Assembly (NCBI GenBank): GCA_007125875.1
Contig: SLCI01000189.1
Location: forward strand, 1 to 12,238
Direction of reading: 5' to 3'
From: Kiritimatiellia bacterium
GTDB lineage: Bacteria; Verrucomicrobiota; Kiritimatiellia; SLAD01
DNA: 12,238 nt
The notes under the pieces are model-generated. The model searched no databases, was not told the DNA's origin, and saw nothing but the letters and a program-made list of their open reading frames with translations. The translations under genes and the position numbers were made by a program. Every line of letters begins with the position of its first letter. Within the stretch, counting starts at the first letter, position 1. Positions 1 through 6,623 of the stretch are shown here, piece after piece.

Positions 1-2
1 GT

Positions 3-650
3 ATGGAGATGGAAGTCTCCACGACGGGTATTTCCTGTCACGGTTCCGCACCGGAACGCGGCGACAACGCAGTCTATAAGATGGCCGACATCATCAAAGA
101 CATTGAGCAGTTGAACGAGCGCCTGGCGCCGGTCGAGCCGCTAGGAAAGGGCACAGTAACGATCAGTCATATTCGCTCGCAATCGCCCAGTTTATGCGCC
201 GTGGCTGACGGCTGCACGATTCACTTGGATCGTCGCTTGACCTTGGGTGAGACTGAGGAAACGGCCGTTCAGGAAATCTTGGATTTGCCCTCCGTGAAGA
301 AGGCGGGCGGGACCGTGAAAGTATTGGAGTACGCTGTGCCCAGTTACACCGGGTTGGTTTATCCCACCAAGAAGTACTATCCAACGTGGCAAACGGAAGA
401 AGACGAGCTGCCGGTAGTAAAAGCCGTGGAAGCCTATAAAGAGACCTTTGAGGGCGAGCCGGAAGTGTCCCATTGGACCTTCAGCACCAATGGTGTGGCC
501 ACCGCTGGCTTGTGTGGGATTCCGACGGTTGGATTTGGGCCAGGGCATGAAAAATTTGCCCACGCGCCGAACGAGGAAATCGAAGTCGAGCACCTAGTCC
601 GCGCCTGCGCCTTCTATGCAGGTTTCGTGGAGGCTTACGGCCGCGGATAA
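3..650 (+). CDS. ygeY: YgeY-type M20 family metallohydrolase, C-terminal part (5' end outside window)
   Basis: The frame is open to the left window edge, so the gene starts upstream and the first visible ATG is not its start. The 215 visible residues cover the M20 dimerisation domain (GISCHGSAPERGDNAVYK, about residues 9-26) and the end of the catalytic domain. The segment STNGVATAGLCGIPTVGFGPG is followed by HAPNE, which carries a conserved metal-ligand histidine. The other zinc ligands lie upstream and cannot be checked. These motifs match YgeY, described as a selenium-metabolism-linked hydrolase and found in anaerobic purine/urate catabolism clusters; family members are about 400 residues long, so roughly half is present. 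The substrate is not evident from sequence. No purine or selenium genes are visible downstream; the gene ends in a terminator and is followed by a convergent gene. Other M20 peptidases (ArgE/DapE-like) are the alternative, but the SCHGSAPERG signature favours YgeY. Confidence 0.85.
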   Translation: MEMEVSTTGISCHGSAPERGDNAVYKMADIIKDIEQLNERLAPVEPLGKGTVTISHIRSQSPSLCAVADGCTIHLDRRLTLGETEETAVQEILDLPSVKKAGGTVKVLEYAVPSYTGLVYPTKKYYPTWQTEEDELPVVKAVEAYKETFEGEPEVSHWTFSTNGVATAGLCGIPTVGFGPGHEKFAHAPNEEIEVEHLVRACAFYAGFVEAYGRG

Positions 651-681
651 ATCGAAGTTTCGCAGAACGTCTCGAATGATT

Positions 682-724
682 GGAGCGAGTATCGGGCAAG
701 CGCCTGACTCGCTCCTTTCGTTTT
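682..724 (+). terminator. Rho-independent terminator after the M20 hydrolase
   Basis: A perfect 9-base inverted repeat, GGAGCGAGT (682-690) and ACTCGCTCC (707-715), has a 16-base loop and is followed by TTTCGTTTT. It lies 31 bases after the stop codon of the M20 hydrolase, the expected place for an intrinsic terminator. Confidence 0.75.
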
Positions 725-796
725 CCTAGTCTTGAGCTTGGCGATGTCGTGAAACTTTTGATCCAGCGGGACAAGCCCGCTGAGCCAATTGCCTCG

Positions 797-831
797 CATG
801 CTCTCGGCTCATCCAGAGGATTCGCCCTACC
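797..831 (-). repeat. Dispersed repeat family 2, copy 1
   Basis: This 35-base stretch is repeated in inverted orientation at 10259-10293 with 33 of 35 bases identical (one A/G and one C/T change). It sits beside a self-complementary TGAGCC/GGCTCA pair (781-786 and 806-811). Both copies are intergenic. It looks like a member of a genome-wide short interspersed family; the outer limits cannot be set from two copies. Confidence 0.75.
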
Positions 832-892
832 GATCCCATCCCGCGCATCCGGATCGAGAAGTTGAACGATTTTCGTAGCCGCCGTCGTTAGG

Positions 893-1012
893 CCAGTTGC
901 TATATCTTTTCGGTACATTCTCAGGGCAACACAGAGGTTGCCCCTCCGGTGCACGCTAAGCAGAACCAGTTACTGCAGAAGCATTCTGGAGGGACGACCT
1001 CCGTGTCGTCCT
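893..1012 (+). repeat. Double-hairpin dispersed repeat (family 1), copy A
   Basis: Copy A shares its core with copies B (5308-5453, inverted) and C (9097-9240). Hairpin 1 is GGGCAAC (924-930) with GTTGCCC (937-943). Hairpin 2 is GGACGAC (992-998) with GTCGTCC (1005-1011), both with 6-base loops. A long-range stem joins CCTCCGG (943-949) to CTGGAGG (986-992) with one G-T pair, leaving a 36-base centre. In hairpin 2 two base pairs differ from copies B and C on both arms, so pairing is preserved. Similarity to the other copies stops after hairpin 2, so the 3' flank differs. Confidence 0.88.
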
Positions 1013-1112
1013 CTTATTGCGGCGAACCCATCTCTTTTCATGCTAAATTTTTCGGCGAATAGACCGATAAGTATTAGACGGTGGACGATCGTATCGAGCG
1101 AATCGGAACCCA

Positions 1113-1146
1113 CGTCCTAACCCGCCGCATGCGGGCAGTCAGGACG
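1113..1146. repeat. Bulged hairpin between convergent genes
   Basis: CGTCCT (1113-1118) pairs with AGGACG (1141-1146), and inside it CCCGC (1121-1125) pairs with GCGGG (1131-1135) around a 5-base loop. The stem is GC-rich and lies just beyond the 3' end of the minus-strand dehydrogenase gene. It lacks a clear T tract, so a termination role is possible but not shown. Confidence 0.5.
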
Positions 1147-1156
1147 CGGACACGGT

Positions 1157-1178
1157 AGTGTTTCCTCGAGAAAACACT
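1157..1178 (-). terminator. Possible terminator hairpin of the dehydrogenase gene
   Basis: AGTGTTT (1157-1163) and AAACACT (1172-1178) form a 7-base-pair stem that continues after one mismatch with a C-G pair. It starts 10 bases beyond the dehydrogenase stop codon read on the minus strand. There is no T-run after the stem on that strand, so this is a weak candidate. Confidence 0.35.
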
Positions 1179-1188
1179 CGTTGGCAAT

Positions 1189-2148
1189 TTAGCCATTCAC
1201 CACATTGATCGGCTTGCCCTGTTGAAAAGCCCGCACGTTTTCGGCGGTGGTTCCCATCAGTCGTGTGCGGGCGGCCAGCGTCCCCCATGCCATGTGCGGC
1301 GTAATCCGCAAGTTCTTCGCGCCCAGCAGCGGGTTATCGCTCGTGATCGGCTCTTTCGATACCACATCCACGGCTGCGCCCGCCAACACGTCCTGGTTCA
1401 GGGCATCCGCTAGATCGCTCTCGTTGATCAATGCCCCGCGCGATGTGTTGATCAGGAAGGCGTTCGGTTTCATCTTGGACAGTAGCGCTTGATTAACAAA
1501 CCCGACATTGTCGGCCGTTTGGGGACAATGCAGGCTGACCACATCGGCTTCGCTAAAGACCTCTTCGATTTCCTTCCATGTGAATGGGCGATAGCTCGGT
1601 TCATCGCCGCGATAGACGTCGGCCGCCAAGACCTCCAAGCCGAAGGCGTTTGCTAGCTCGCCGACGCGGCGTCCAATCCGGCCGAATCCAATGATGCCCA
1701 TTTTCAGGTTCGCCAGCTCAATCAGCGGATAATCCCAAAAACAAAAATCGCCCCGCCGCGCCCATTCGCCGTCCATCACACGGTCACTGTGATGAGCAAC
1801 GTGATGACAGTGATCGAGCAGCAGCGCGAACGTGTACTGAGCCACCGTGTCGGTGCCGTAAATCGGGACATTGGAAACCGCGATGCCGCGCTCGCGGGCC
1901 GCATCGATGTCCACAATATTGAAGCCGGTGGCCAAGACGGTGATAAACTTCAAGTCGGGTAGGGCCGCTATGGTGTCGGCGGTGATCGGGGTTTTATTGG
2001 TCAGCAGGACTTCCGCCCCTGCCGCCCGCTCCAGAATCTGGTCCGCTGGGGTGCGATCATGCACGGTGAGGTCGCCAAGCGCTTCGACTTCGGTCCAAGG
2101 GTTATCTCCGGGGTTGAGCGTAAATCCATCCAAACAAACCATCTTCAT
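1189..2148 (-). CDS. D-2-hydroxyacid dehydrogenase (glycerate/hydroxypyruvate reductase-like)
   Basis: NAD-dependent dehydrogenase of the D-isomer-specific 2-hydroxyacid family, interconverting a 2-oxoacid and a D-2-hydroxyacid in the cytoplasm. The 319 residues match the usual family length. The Rossmann motif is GFGRIG (154-159), and an aspartate at 177, the end of the second strand, suggests NAD over NADP. Expected catalytic residues are present: Arg237 in NTSRGALI, Glu266 in VSKEP and His285 in TPHMAWGT. The His-x-x-Trp arrangement resembles glycerate dehydrogenases (HprA type), but hydroxypyruvate, glyoxylate or another 2-oxoacid remains possible. The ATG at 2148 follows AAGGAA with 6-base spacing, supporting this start. 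The gene is single, divergent from mutS and convergent with the M20 hydrolase, so context gives no pathway. Confidence 0.9.
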   Translation of the reverse strand: MKMVCLDGFTLNPGDNPWTEVEALGDLTVHDRTPADQILERAAGAEVLLTNKTPITADTIAALPDLKFITVLATGFNIVDIDAARERGIAVSNVPIYGTDTVAQYTFALLLDHCHHVAHHSDRVMDGEWARRGDFCFWDYPLIELANLKMGIIGFGRIGRRVGELANAFGLEVLAADVYRGDEPSYRPFTWKEIEEVFSEADVVSLHCPQTADNVGFVNQALLSKMKPNAFLINTSRGALINESDLADALNQDVLAGAAVDVVSKEPITSDNPLLGAKNLRITPHMAWGTLAARTRLMGTTAENVRAFQQGKPINVVNG

Positions 2149-2233
2149 AGCGCTTTCCTTTCTTTATGCATAAATGATCACCGGACAGGTTAACATGCCC
2201 CCATGCCTCACTCAATGAGAAATGGGACTGCAC

Positions 2234-2263
2234 TCGACACGGGCTCCGTGAATTCTCTATGCT
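2234..2263 (+). promoter_or_regulatory. Candidate sigma70-type promoter for mutS
   Basis: TCGACA (2234-2239) and TATGCT (2258-2263) match the -35 (5 of 6) and -10 (4 of 6) consensus with 18 bases between. Transcription would start within a few bases of the mutS ATG at 2272, giving a very short leader, in line with the missing ribosome-binding site. Such matches occur by chance, so this is only a candidate. Confidence 0.3.
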
Positions 2264-2271
2264 GATCCCTT

Positions 2272-4770
2272 ATGGCCGAAACACTCACACCCATGATGCA
2301 GCAGTATCTCGCGATCAAGAAACAGATCGACGCGGATACGCTGCTGTTTTTTCGCATGGGCGACTTCTACGAAATGTTCTTCGACGATGCCAAGGCGGCG
2401 GCCTCGGTGCTCGACATCGCGTTGACCAAGCGCAACAAGGTGCCGATGTGCGGTGTGCCGTACCATGCCGCAGAAGCCTATCTCTCCAAGCTCATCAAGG
2501 CAGGCAAGAAGATCGCCATTTGCGAGCAGATGGAGGATCCGGCCCAAGCGAAAGGTATCGTGCGGCGCGAGATCGTGCGGATTGTCACACCGGGCACGAT
2601 TCTGGAAGAGAATGTACTGGATTCGAATCAGAACAATTATTTGGCCGGCCTCTGTTTTCGCGGCGGGCACTACGGACTCGCCTGGATTGATTTGTCGACG
2701 GGCATCTTTTGGATCGAGGAAGCCGCGTCGGCTGCGGCGGTGCAGGACAACCTGGTTCGCTATGCGCCGTCGGAATGTGTAGTGCCCGAGGAGCAGGCCG
2801 AGACGCCTGCCATTCGCGAAGTACTGGATGGCCGTCTCGCCACGGTGCTGAGCCCGCACGATGATTGGCCTTTCGAGTTAGATGCGGCGACCGACTTGTT
2901 GACGCGCCACTTCAACGTCCATTCGCTGCGCGGATTCGGATGCGACGATGTGCCACGGGCTGTCGGCGCGGCCGGTGGCGTGTTGCACTACGTCAGCCAG
3001 GAGCTGCATCGTCAAGTGAACCACGTGCGGCAGTTGCGCGTTCGCCGAGCGGACGAATACATGCTGTTGGATGAGACCACGCTGTCCAATCTCGACTTGG
3101 TGCCGCTACGCGGACGCGCGGATGCGCCGACCTTATTGAAGACGCTGGACACCTCGCGCACGCCGATGGGCGGACGCTTGTTACGGGAATGGTTGGTACG
3201 GCCCCTGAATCATTTGGAGACAATTCAACAGCGCCATGATGCGATTGCCGAGTTGTCGAAAGAGCGTGGTCGACTCGCGCATGTGAGGGATCAGTTGGCC
3301 GAGATTAAGGATTTGGAGCGCTTGGTGGCACGCCTCGGGGCGGGTTCCGGTAACGGGCGCGATGTGAATGCCTTGGCGCAGTCGTTGGAGGCACTGCCGT
3401 TACTGCACGATTTGGCGAACGCCTGCAGCGCGAAACGCCTGCAGACGCTCACCAAAGATGTCGAACCCATGCCGGAGATCGTGAAGCTGATTCGTGACGC
3501 CATTGCGGAAGAGCCGCCAGTGACGTTGCGCGAGGGCGGCGTGATTCGTAAGGGCTATCACGAGGAATTGGATGAACTGCGGGCGGCGGCGACCGAGGGG
3601 CGACAGTGGTTGGCAGATTATCAGGCGCAGGAGCAGGAGCGTACGGGCATCAAGAACCTCAAGGTTCGGCACAACAAGGTGTTCGGTTACTACATCGAAA
3701 TTTCGAAGAGCAACTTGGACGACGCGCCACCCGAGTACACGCGCAAACAAACACTGGTCAACGCCGAGCGTTTCATCACGCCGCAGTTGAAGGAGTACGA
3801 AAACAAGATTCTGGGGGCGCAAGAACGATCATTGGGCTTGGAACACGAACTGTTTCTGGAAGTGCGGGCGACCATTGTGGAGCAGACCGAGCGTATTCAG
3901 CGCATCGCGCTAGCGATCGCTGAATTAGACGTGTTGGCTTCATTGGCCGATCGCGCGTTGGCCTTGCGCTATGTGCGGCCTACCATGACCGAGGATCACT
4001 TGATGCGGATAGAGGAGGGACGGCATCCGGTGATAGAGGCCATGACCACGGCGGAACCGTTTGTGCCGAACGATACGCTGTTGGACGGGCGTGAGAATCA
4101 GTTGGCGATCATTACCGGACCGAACATGGCGGGCAAATCAACTTATATCCGGCAGGTCGCCCTAATCGTGGTGATGGCGCAGGCGGGTTCCTACGTGCCG
4201 GCGAAAGCGGCTGAAATCGGTTTGGTAGATCGCGTGTTTACCCGCGTGGGCGCCAGCGATGACTTGGCCCGCGGGCGCAGCACGTTCATGGTGGAAATGC
4301 AGGAGACCGCGAACATCCTGAACAATGCCACGCCCCGCAGCCTGATCGTGTTGGACGAAATCGGGCGCGGCACGAGCACGTTCGACGGCATCAGTATCGC
4401 GTGGTCAGTGGCGGAGTATCTGCATAATAATCAAGACGTCCGCGCCAAGACCTTGTTCGCGACGCATTATCACGAATTGACGGATTTGGCGCGCACTATG
4501 CCCGGCGTCAAGAACTACAACGTACTCGTGCGTGAGCGGAACGATCAAATCGCATTTCTGCGCAAGATTGCGCCCGGCGCGGCTGACAAGAGTTACGGTA
4601 TACAGGTAGCGCGCTTGGCTGGCCTACCCGATGCGGTGATTCGTCGCGCCAATGAAATCCTCACCAATCTGGAAGAGGGCGAATTCGGCGATAGCGGACA
4701 GCCTAAATTGGCGGAACACCGCGCGCCCAAGAAGGCACCGCCAACAAACCAATTGGATCTGTTCGGCTGA
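2272..4770 (+). CDS. mutS: DNA mismatch repair protein MutS
   Basis: MutS recognises base mismatches and small loops and, as an ATP-dependent clamp, recruits MutL. All diagnostic parts are present in 832 residues, close to the usual 850. The mismatch-reading Phe-x-Glu is F32-Y33-E34 in FRMGDFYEMF, the Walker A motif is GPNMAGKST (616-624), Walker B is LIVLDE (691-696), followed by IGRGTSTFDG, and ATHYHEL belongs to the switch region. The protein ends in QLDLFG; Q827-F831 fits the consensus of sliding-clamp binding pentapeptides. An in-frame TGA at 2263-2265 rules out an upstream start, and TPMMQQY just after the ATG is typical of MutS N-termini. No purine-rich ribosome-binding site precedes the ATG. 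The gene stands alone, without mutL, and converges on epmA with 3 bases between stop codons. Confidence 0.98.
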   Translation: MAETLTPMMQQYLAIKKQIDADTLLFFRMGDFYEMFFDDAKAAASVLDIALTKRNKVPMCGVPYHAAEAYLSKLIKAGKKIAICEQMEDPAQAKGIVRREIVRIVTPGTILEENVLDSNQNNYLAGLCFRGGHYGLAWIDLSTGIFWIEEAASAAAVQDNLVRYAPSECVVPEEQAETPAIREVLDGRLATVLSPHDDWPFELDAATDLLTRHFNVHSLRGFGCDDVPRAVGAAGGVLHYVSQELHRQVNHVRQLRVRRADEYMLLDETTLSNLDLVPLRGRADAPTLLKTLDTSRTPMGGRLLREWLVRPLNHLETIQQRHDAIAELSKERGRLAHVRDQLAEIKDLERLVARLGAGSGNGRDVNALAQSLEALPLLHDLANACSAKRLQTLTKDVEPMPEIVKLIRDAIAEEPPVTLREGGVIRKGYHEELDELRAAATEGRQWLADYQAQEQERTGIKNLKVRHNKVFGYYIEISKSNLDDAPPEYTRKQTLVNAERFITPQLKEYENKILGAQERSLGLEHELFLEVRATIVEQTERIQRIALAIAELDVLASLADRALALRYVRPTMTEDHLMRIEEGRHPVIEAMTTAEPFVPNDTLLDGRENQLAIITGPNMAGKSTYIRQVALIVVMAQAGSYVPAKAAEIGLVDRVFTRVGASDDLARGRSTFMVEMQETANILNNATPRSLIVLDEIGRGTSTFDGISIAWSVAEYLHNNQDVRAKTLFATHYHELTDLARTMPGVKNYNVLVRERNDQIAFLRKIAPGAADKSYGIQVARLAGLPDAVIRRANEILTNLEEGEFGDSGQPKLAEHRAPKKAPPTNQLDLFG

Positions 4771-4773
4771 TTG

Positions 4774-5853
4774 CTACTCGAGAAACGCTGTGATGTCGGC
4801 AAGCGTGGCGCAATCGGCGAAGAGCATTACTAGCCGATCTACGCCCAAGGCGATGCCGCCGCTGGGCGGCATGTGTGGCAGCGCTTCGAGGAATGCTTCG
4901 TCGAGCGGGTACACGGTTAAGCCGGCGGCTTCCCGCTCCTTGGCGCATTGCTCGAAACGAGCGCGTTGCTCCTCGACATTGGTAAGTTCCGAGTAGGCAT
5001 TGGCAATCTCGATGCCACCAATATAGAGCTCCCACCGTTCCGCTACCTCGGGCTGATCCGGTTTCCGGCGCGCCAGCGCCGCAGCGGGCGCAGGATAATC
5101 CATGAGTATCACCGGCGTCTGTTCGCGGGCGAGGGCCGGTTCCACTTTCTCGATCAGGTCGAGATCGAATCGGTCCGCATCATAGTCGCTGACGGGGTCC
5201 CAGCCCGCCCATTTCTGAAACGCCTCTTGCACGGTCATCTGGAGCCATTCATCCTGCAGCCGAATAGATTGCTGTTGCCATTGCAAAGGTTCGGCCTGAT
5301 GCCAGCCTCCAATACTTCCCTGTTTATTTTCAGAGGACGCGACGGAGCGCGTCCCTCCGGAAGATTCTTGCAGGCCCTCACTTTTCGCAATGTGCGCTGG
5401 AGGGGCAACCTCCGTGTTGCCCGGAGAATGTGCCGAAAAGGTATCGCGGCTGGACTGACTGAGCGCCCGCTGAATCGCGCGCACCAGTGCGATGGTATCG
5501 TTCAGGATGTCCCGGTAATCCGCGTTGCTGCGGTACCATTCCAGCATAGTGTATTCCGGGTGATGCAAGCGTCCCTGTTCGCCGCGCCGAAAGCAGGGCC
5601 CCAGTTGATAGATTCGATCATAGCCCGCCGCCAGCAATTGCTTCATGTGCAGTTCCGGCGAGGTGCGTAAAAAGAGGGAGCCGGAAGGTTCAGCGTCGAT
5701 ATGCCGCTCGAGCGCAGGCGCGCGCAGTCGGACGGGGGTGTCGACGGCGAGGAAGCCCTGCGCATCGAAAAAGTCGCGGATCGCCTTGGTGACCGCCGCC
5801 CGAATCAGTAGGGCCGCAGATTTTTCGGCCAGTATTCGTGTCGAGTCAGCCAT
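4774..5853 (-). CDS. epmA: EF-P beta-lysine ligase, EpmA/GenX type, carrying an in-frame repeat insertion
   Basis: Paralogue of the class II lysyl-tRNA synthetase catalytic core without a tRNA-binding domain. In known systems it attaches (R)-beta-lysine to a conserved lysine of EF-P. Class II motif 2 is visible as CFRRGEQGRLHHPEYTMLEW (87-106) and motif 3 as GGIALGVDRLVMLF (332-345). The gene lies 38 bases downstream of efp on the same strand, a strong functional clue. At 359 residues it is longer than the usual 325 or so. The excess is residues about 134-182, encoded by copy B of the double-hairpin repeat (5308-5453, inverted), read through without a stop. Without the insert the protein would be about 311 residues. 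The site falls after motif 2, between LVRAIQRALSQS and EPLQWQQQ, so it may form a surface loop. The ATG at 5853 has only a weak ribosome-binding site. Confidence 0.93.
   Translation of the reverse strand: MADSTRILAEKSAALLIRAAVTKAIRDFFDAQGFLAVDTPVRLRAPALERHIDAEPSGSLFLRTSPELHMKQLLAAGYDRIYQLGPCFRRGEQGRLHHPEYTMLEWYRSNADYRDILNDTIALVRAIQRALSQSSRDTFSAHSPGNTEVAPPAHIAKSEGLQESSGGTRSVASSENKQGSIGGWHQAEPLQWQQQSIRLQDEWLQMTVQEAFQKWAGWDPVSDYDADRFDLDLIEKVEPALAREQTPVILMDYPAPAAALARRKPDQPEVAERWELYIGGIEIANAYSELTNVEEQRARFEQCAKEREAAGLTVYPLDEAFLEALPHMPPSGGIALGVDRLVMLFADCATLADITAFLE
5308..5453 (-). repeat. Double-hairpin dispersed repeat (family 1), copy B, inside epmA
   Basis: Inverted relative to copies A and C, so it lies in the coding sense of epmA. 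Hairpin 1 is GGGCAAC/GTTGCCC (5403-5409 and 5416-5422) and hairpin 2 is GGACGCG/CGCGTCC (5335-5341 and 5348-5354). The long-range stem is CCTCCGG (5354-5360) with CTGGAGG (5397-5403). The central spacer is 36 bases, as in copy A. Similarity with copy C continues past hairpin 2 for about 25 bases (TCCTCTGA... to ATTGG). Read in the epmA frame it encodes GNTEVAPP and SSGGTRSVASS; the same frame of copy A encodes GNTEVAPP and SGGTTSVSSS. Confidence 0.9.
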
Positions 5854-5891
5854 AGCAGGATTATCGGAAGGCAGCCGTCTGCGAGGGCGAC

Positions 5892-6461
5892 TCAGAAGCC
5901 CTTCGAGACACGATCCGAATACTTGCCCGTGCGGGTGTCGATGCGCACACGATCGCCCTGATTGATGAAGATCGGCACTTGCAGTTCATAGCCGTTGTCA
6001 ATCTTGGCGGGTTTCTGCACGTTGGTGGCGGTATCGCCGCGCGCACCGGGTTCGGTTTCCACGATCTCTTTTTCCACGAAGAAGGGGAGGGTAATTTCGA
6101 TCGGGTTATTGTTGTGGAACAGGATCTGTACCTCCATGTCCTCGACCAGGAAGAAGCGCTGATCGCCGAGAATGTCGGGGCCAAGATGCAATTGCTCATA
6201 CGTGGTACTGTCCAAAAACACATACTGCTCGCCATCTTGATACGAGTAGACCAAGTCACGCTCTTCCAGGTTCGGCTTGTCGATCTTCTCCACGGCGCGG
6301 TAGGTCTTGTCCACCGTCGAGCCCGTAATCAGGTTCTTGATTTTGCAGCGGTAGAGCGCCTGGCCTTTGCCCGGCTTGACGAATTGGAAGTCGGTGATGA
6401 CGCAGGGCTGGCCGTCCATTTCGATTTTTAGGCCCTTACGTAAATCAGATGCAGTGTACAT
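5892..6461 (-). CDS. efp: Translation elongation factor P
   Basis: EF-P enters the ribosome near the E site and relieves stalling at polyproline stretches. The 189-residue product has the full three-domain length (E. coli 188). The N-terminal KOW-like domain carries the loop VKPGKGQA; Lys32 in PGKGQA corresponds to the modified Lys34 of E. coli EF-P. Sequence ends with the typical C-terminal OB-fold segment GDRVRIDTRTGKYSDRV. The start at 6461 is chosen because GAGGAG (6469-6474, complement) lies 7 bases upstream and because homologues begin near M-x-x-ASDLRKG. An in-frame ATG at 6524 would add 21 unsupported residues. epmA follows after 38 bases, so the two are probably co-transcribed. The beta-lysine-type modification also needs the aminomutase EpmB, which is not in this window. 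Confidence 0.97.
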   Translation of the reverse strand: MYTASDLRKGLKIEMDGQPCVITDFQFVKPGKGQALYRCKIKNLITGSTVDKTYRAVEKIDKPNLEERDLVYSYQDGEQYVFLDSTTYEQLHLGPDILGDQRFFLVEDMEVQILFHNNNPIEITLPFFVEKEIVETEPGARGDTATNVQKPAKIDNGYELQVPIFINQGDRVRIDTRTGKYSDRVSKGF

Positions 6462-6468
6462 AGTCTCT

Positions 6469-6474
6469 CTCCTC
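6469..6474 (-). promoter_or_regulatory. Ribosome-binding site that sets the efp start
   Basis: GAGGAG on the minus strand lies 7 bases before the ATG at 6461. It favours this start over the in-frame ATG at 6524, which has no comparable site. Confidence 0.7.
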
Positions 6475-6494
6475 AAAAAATGAATAAGGCGCGG

Positions 6495-6524
6495 ATGATG
6501 CACGATCCGGCGGGGGCTTGCCAA
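6495..6524 (-). promoter_or_regulatory. Candidate sigma70-type promoter for efp-epmA
   Basis: On the minus strand TTGGCA (6519-6524) and CATCAT (6495-6500) are separated by 18 bases, matching -35 in 5 of 6 and -10 in 4 of 6 positions. It lies 34 bases upstream of the efp start, a sensible distance. The match is modest and could be chance. Confidence 0.3.
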
Positions 6525-6563
6525 GTCTTAAGCGGGCGAGAGGTCGCATTTTTCAAGAACACA

Positions 6564-6592
6564 TTGACCCAGCCAGAGCGATTCCGTAACGT
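6564..6592 (+). promoter_or_regulatory. Candidate sigma70-type promoter for the three-gene operon
   Basis: TTGACC (6564-6569, 5 of 6) and TAACGT (6587-6592, 3 of 6) are 17 bases apart. The predicted start of transcription is about 25 bases before the ATG at 6624, which has AAAGGAGC as ribosome-binding site. The -10 is poor, so confidence is low. Confidence 0.3.
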
Positions 6593-6623
6593 CGCACTGG
6601 ACTTGAATAAAGGAGCTTAAACG

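Larger units (their letters stand above)
651..1188. other. Gene-free gap between convergent genes, built from dispersed repeats
   Basis: No credible gene lies between the M20 hydrolase and the dehydrogenase. In order the gap holds a terminator (682-724), a short hairpin AGCGGG/CCCGCT near 762-778, a copy of repeat family 2 (797-831), a short module at 874-894 related to the inverted module at 9259-9284, a copy of the double-hairpin repeat (893-1012), a bulged hairpin at 1113-1146 and another at 1157-1178. The remainder, about 1013-1112, shows nothing recognisable. Small open frames here are read through the repeats and have no supported ribosome-binding site. Confidence 0.7.

Noticed and set aside
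938..1120. A 60-codon open frame in the first repeat region
   Set aside because: It is a translation through repeat copy A and its flank, without a ribosome-binding site.
651..1188. CRISPR array or small RNA gene in the repeat-rich gaps
   Set aside because: The repeats are not regularly spaced direct repeats with unique spacers, no cas gene is present, and the same elements occur at unrelated sites including inside a coding gene.
2248..2271. In-frame GTG at 2248 as an alternative mutS start
   Set aside because: A TGA at 2263-2265 in the same frame blocks it.
6462..6524. Longer EF-P with an upstream in-frame ATG at 6524
   Set aside because: The 21 extra residues do not look like EF-P, and a strong GAGGAG site precedes the ATG at 6461.
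6540..6623. B12 riboswitch ahead of the operon containing the adenosyltransferase
   Set aside because: The leader is only about 80 bases from the divergent efp promoter region and shows no B12-box-like sequence or suitable structure.
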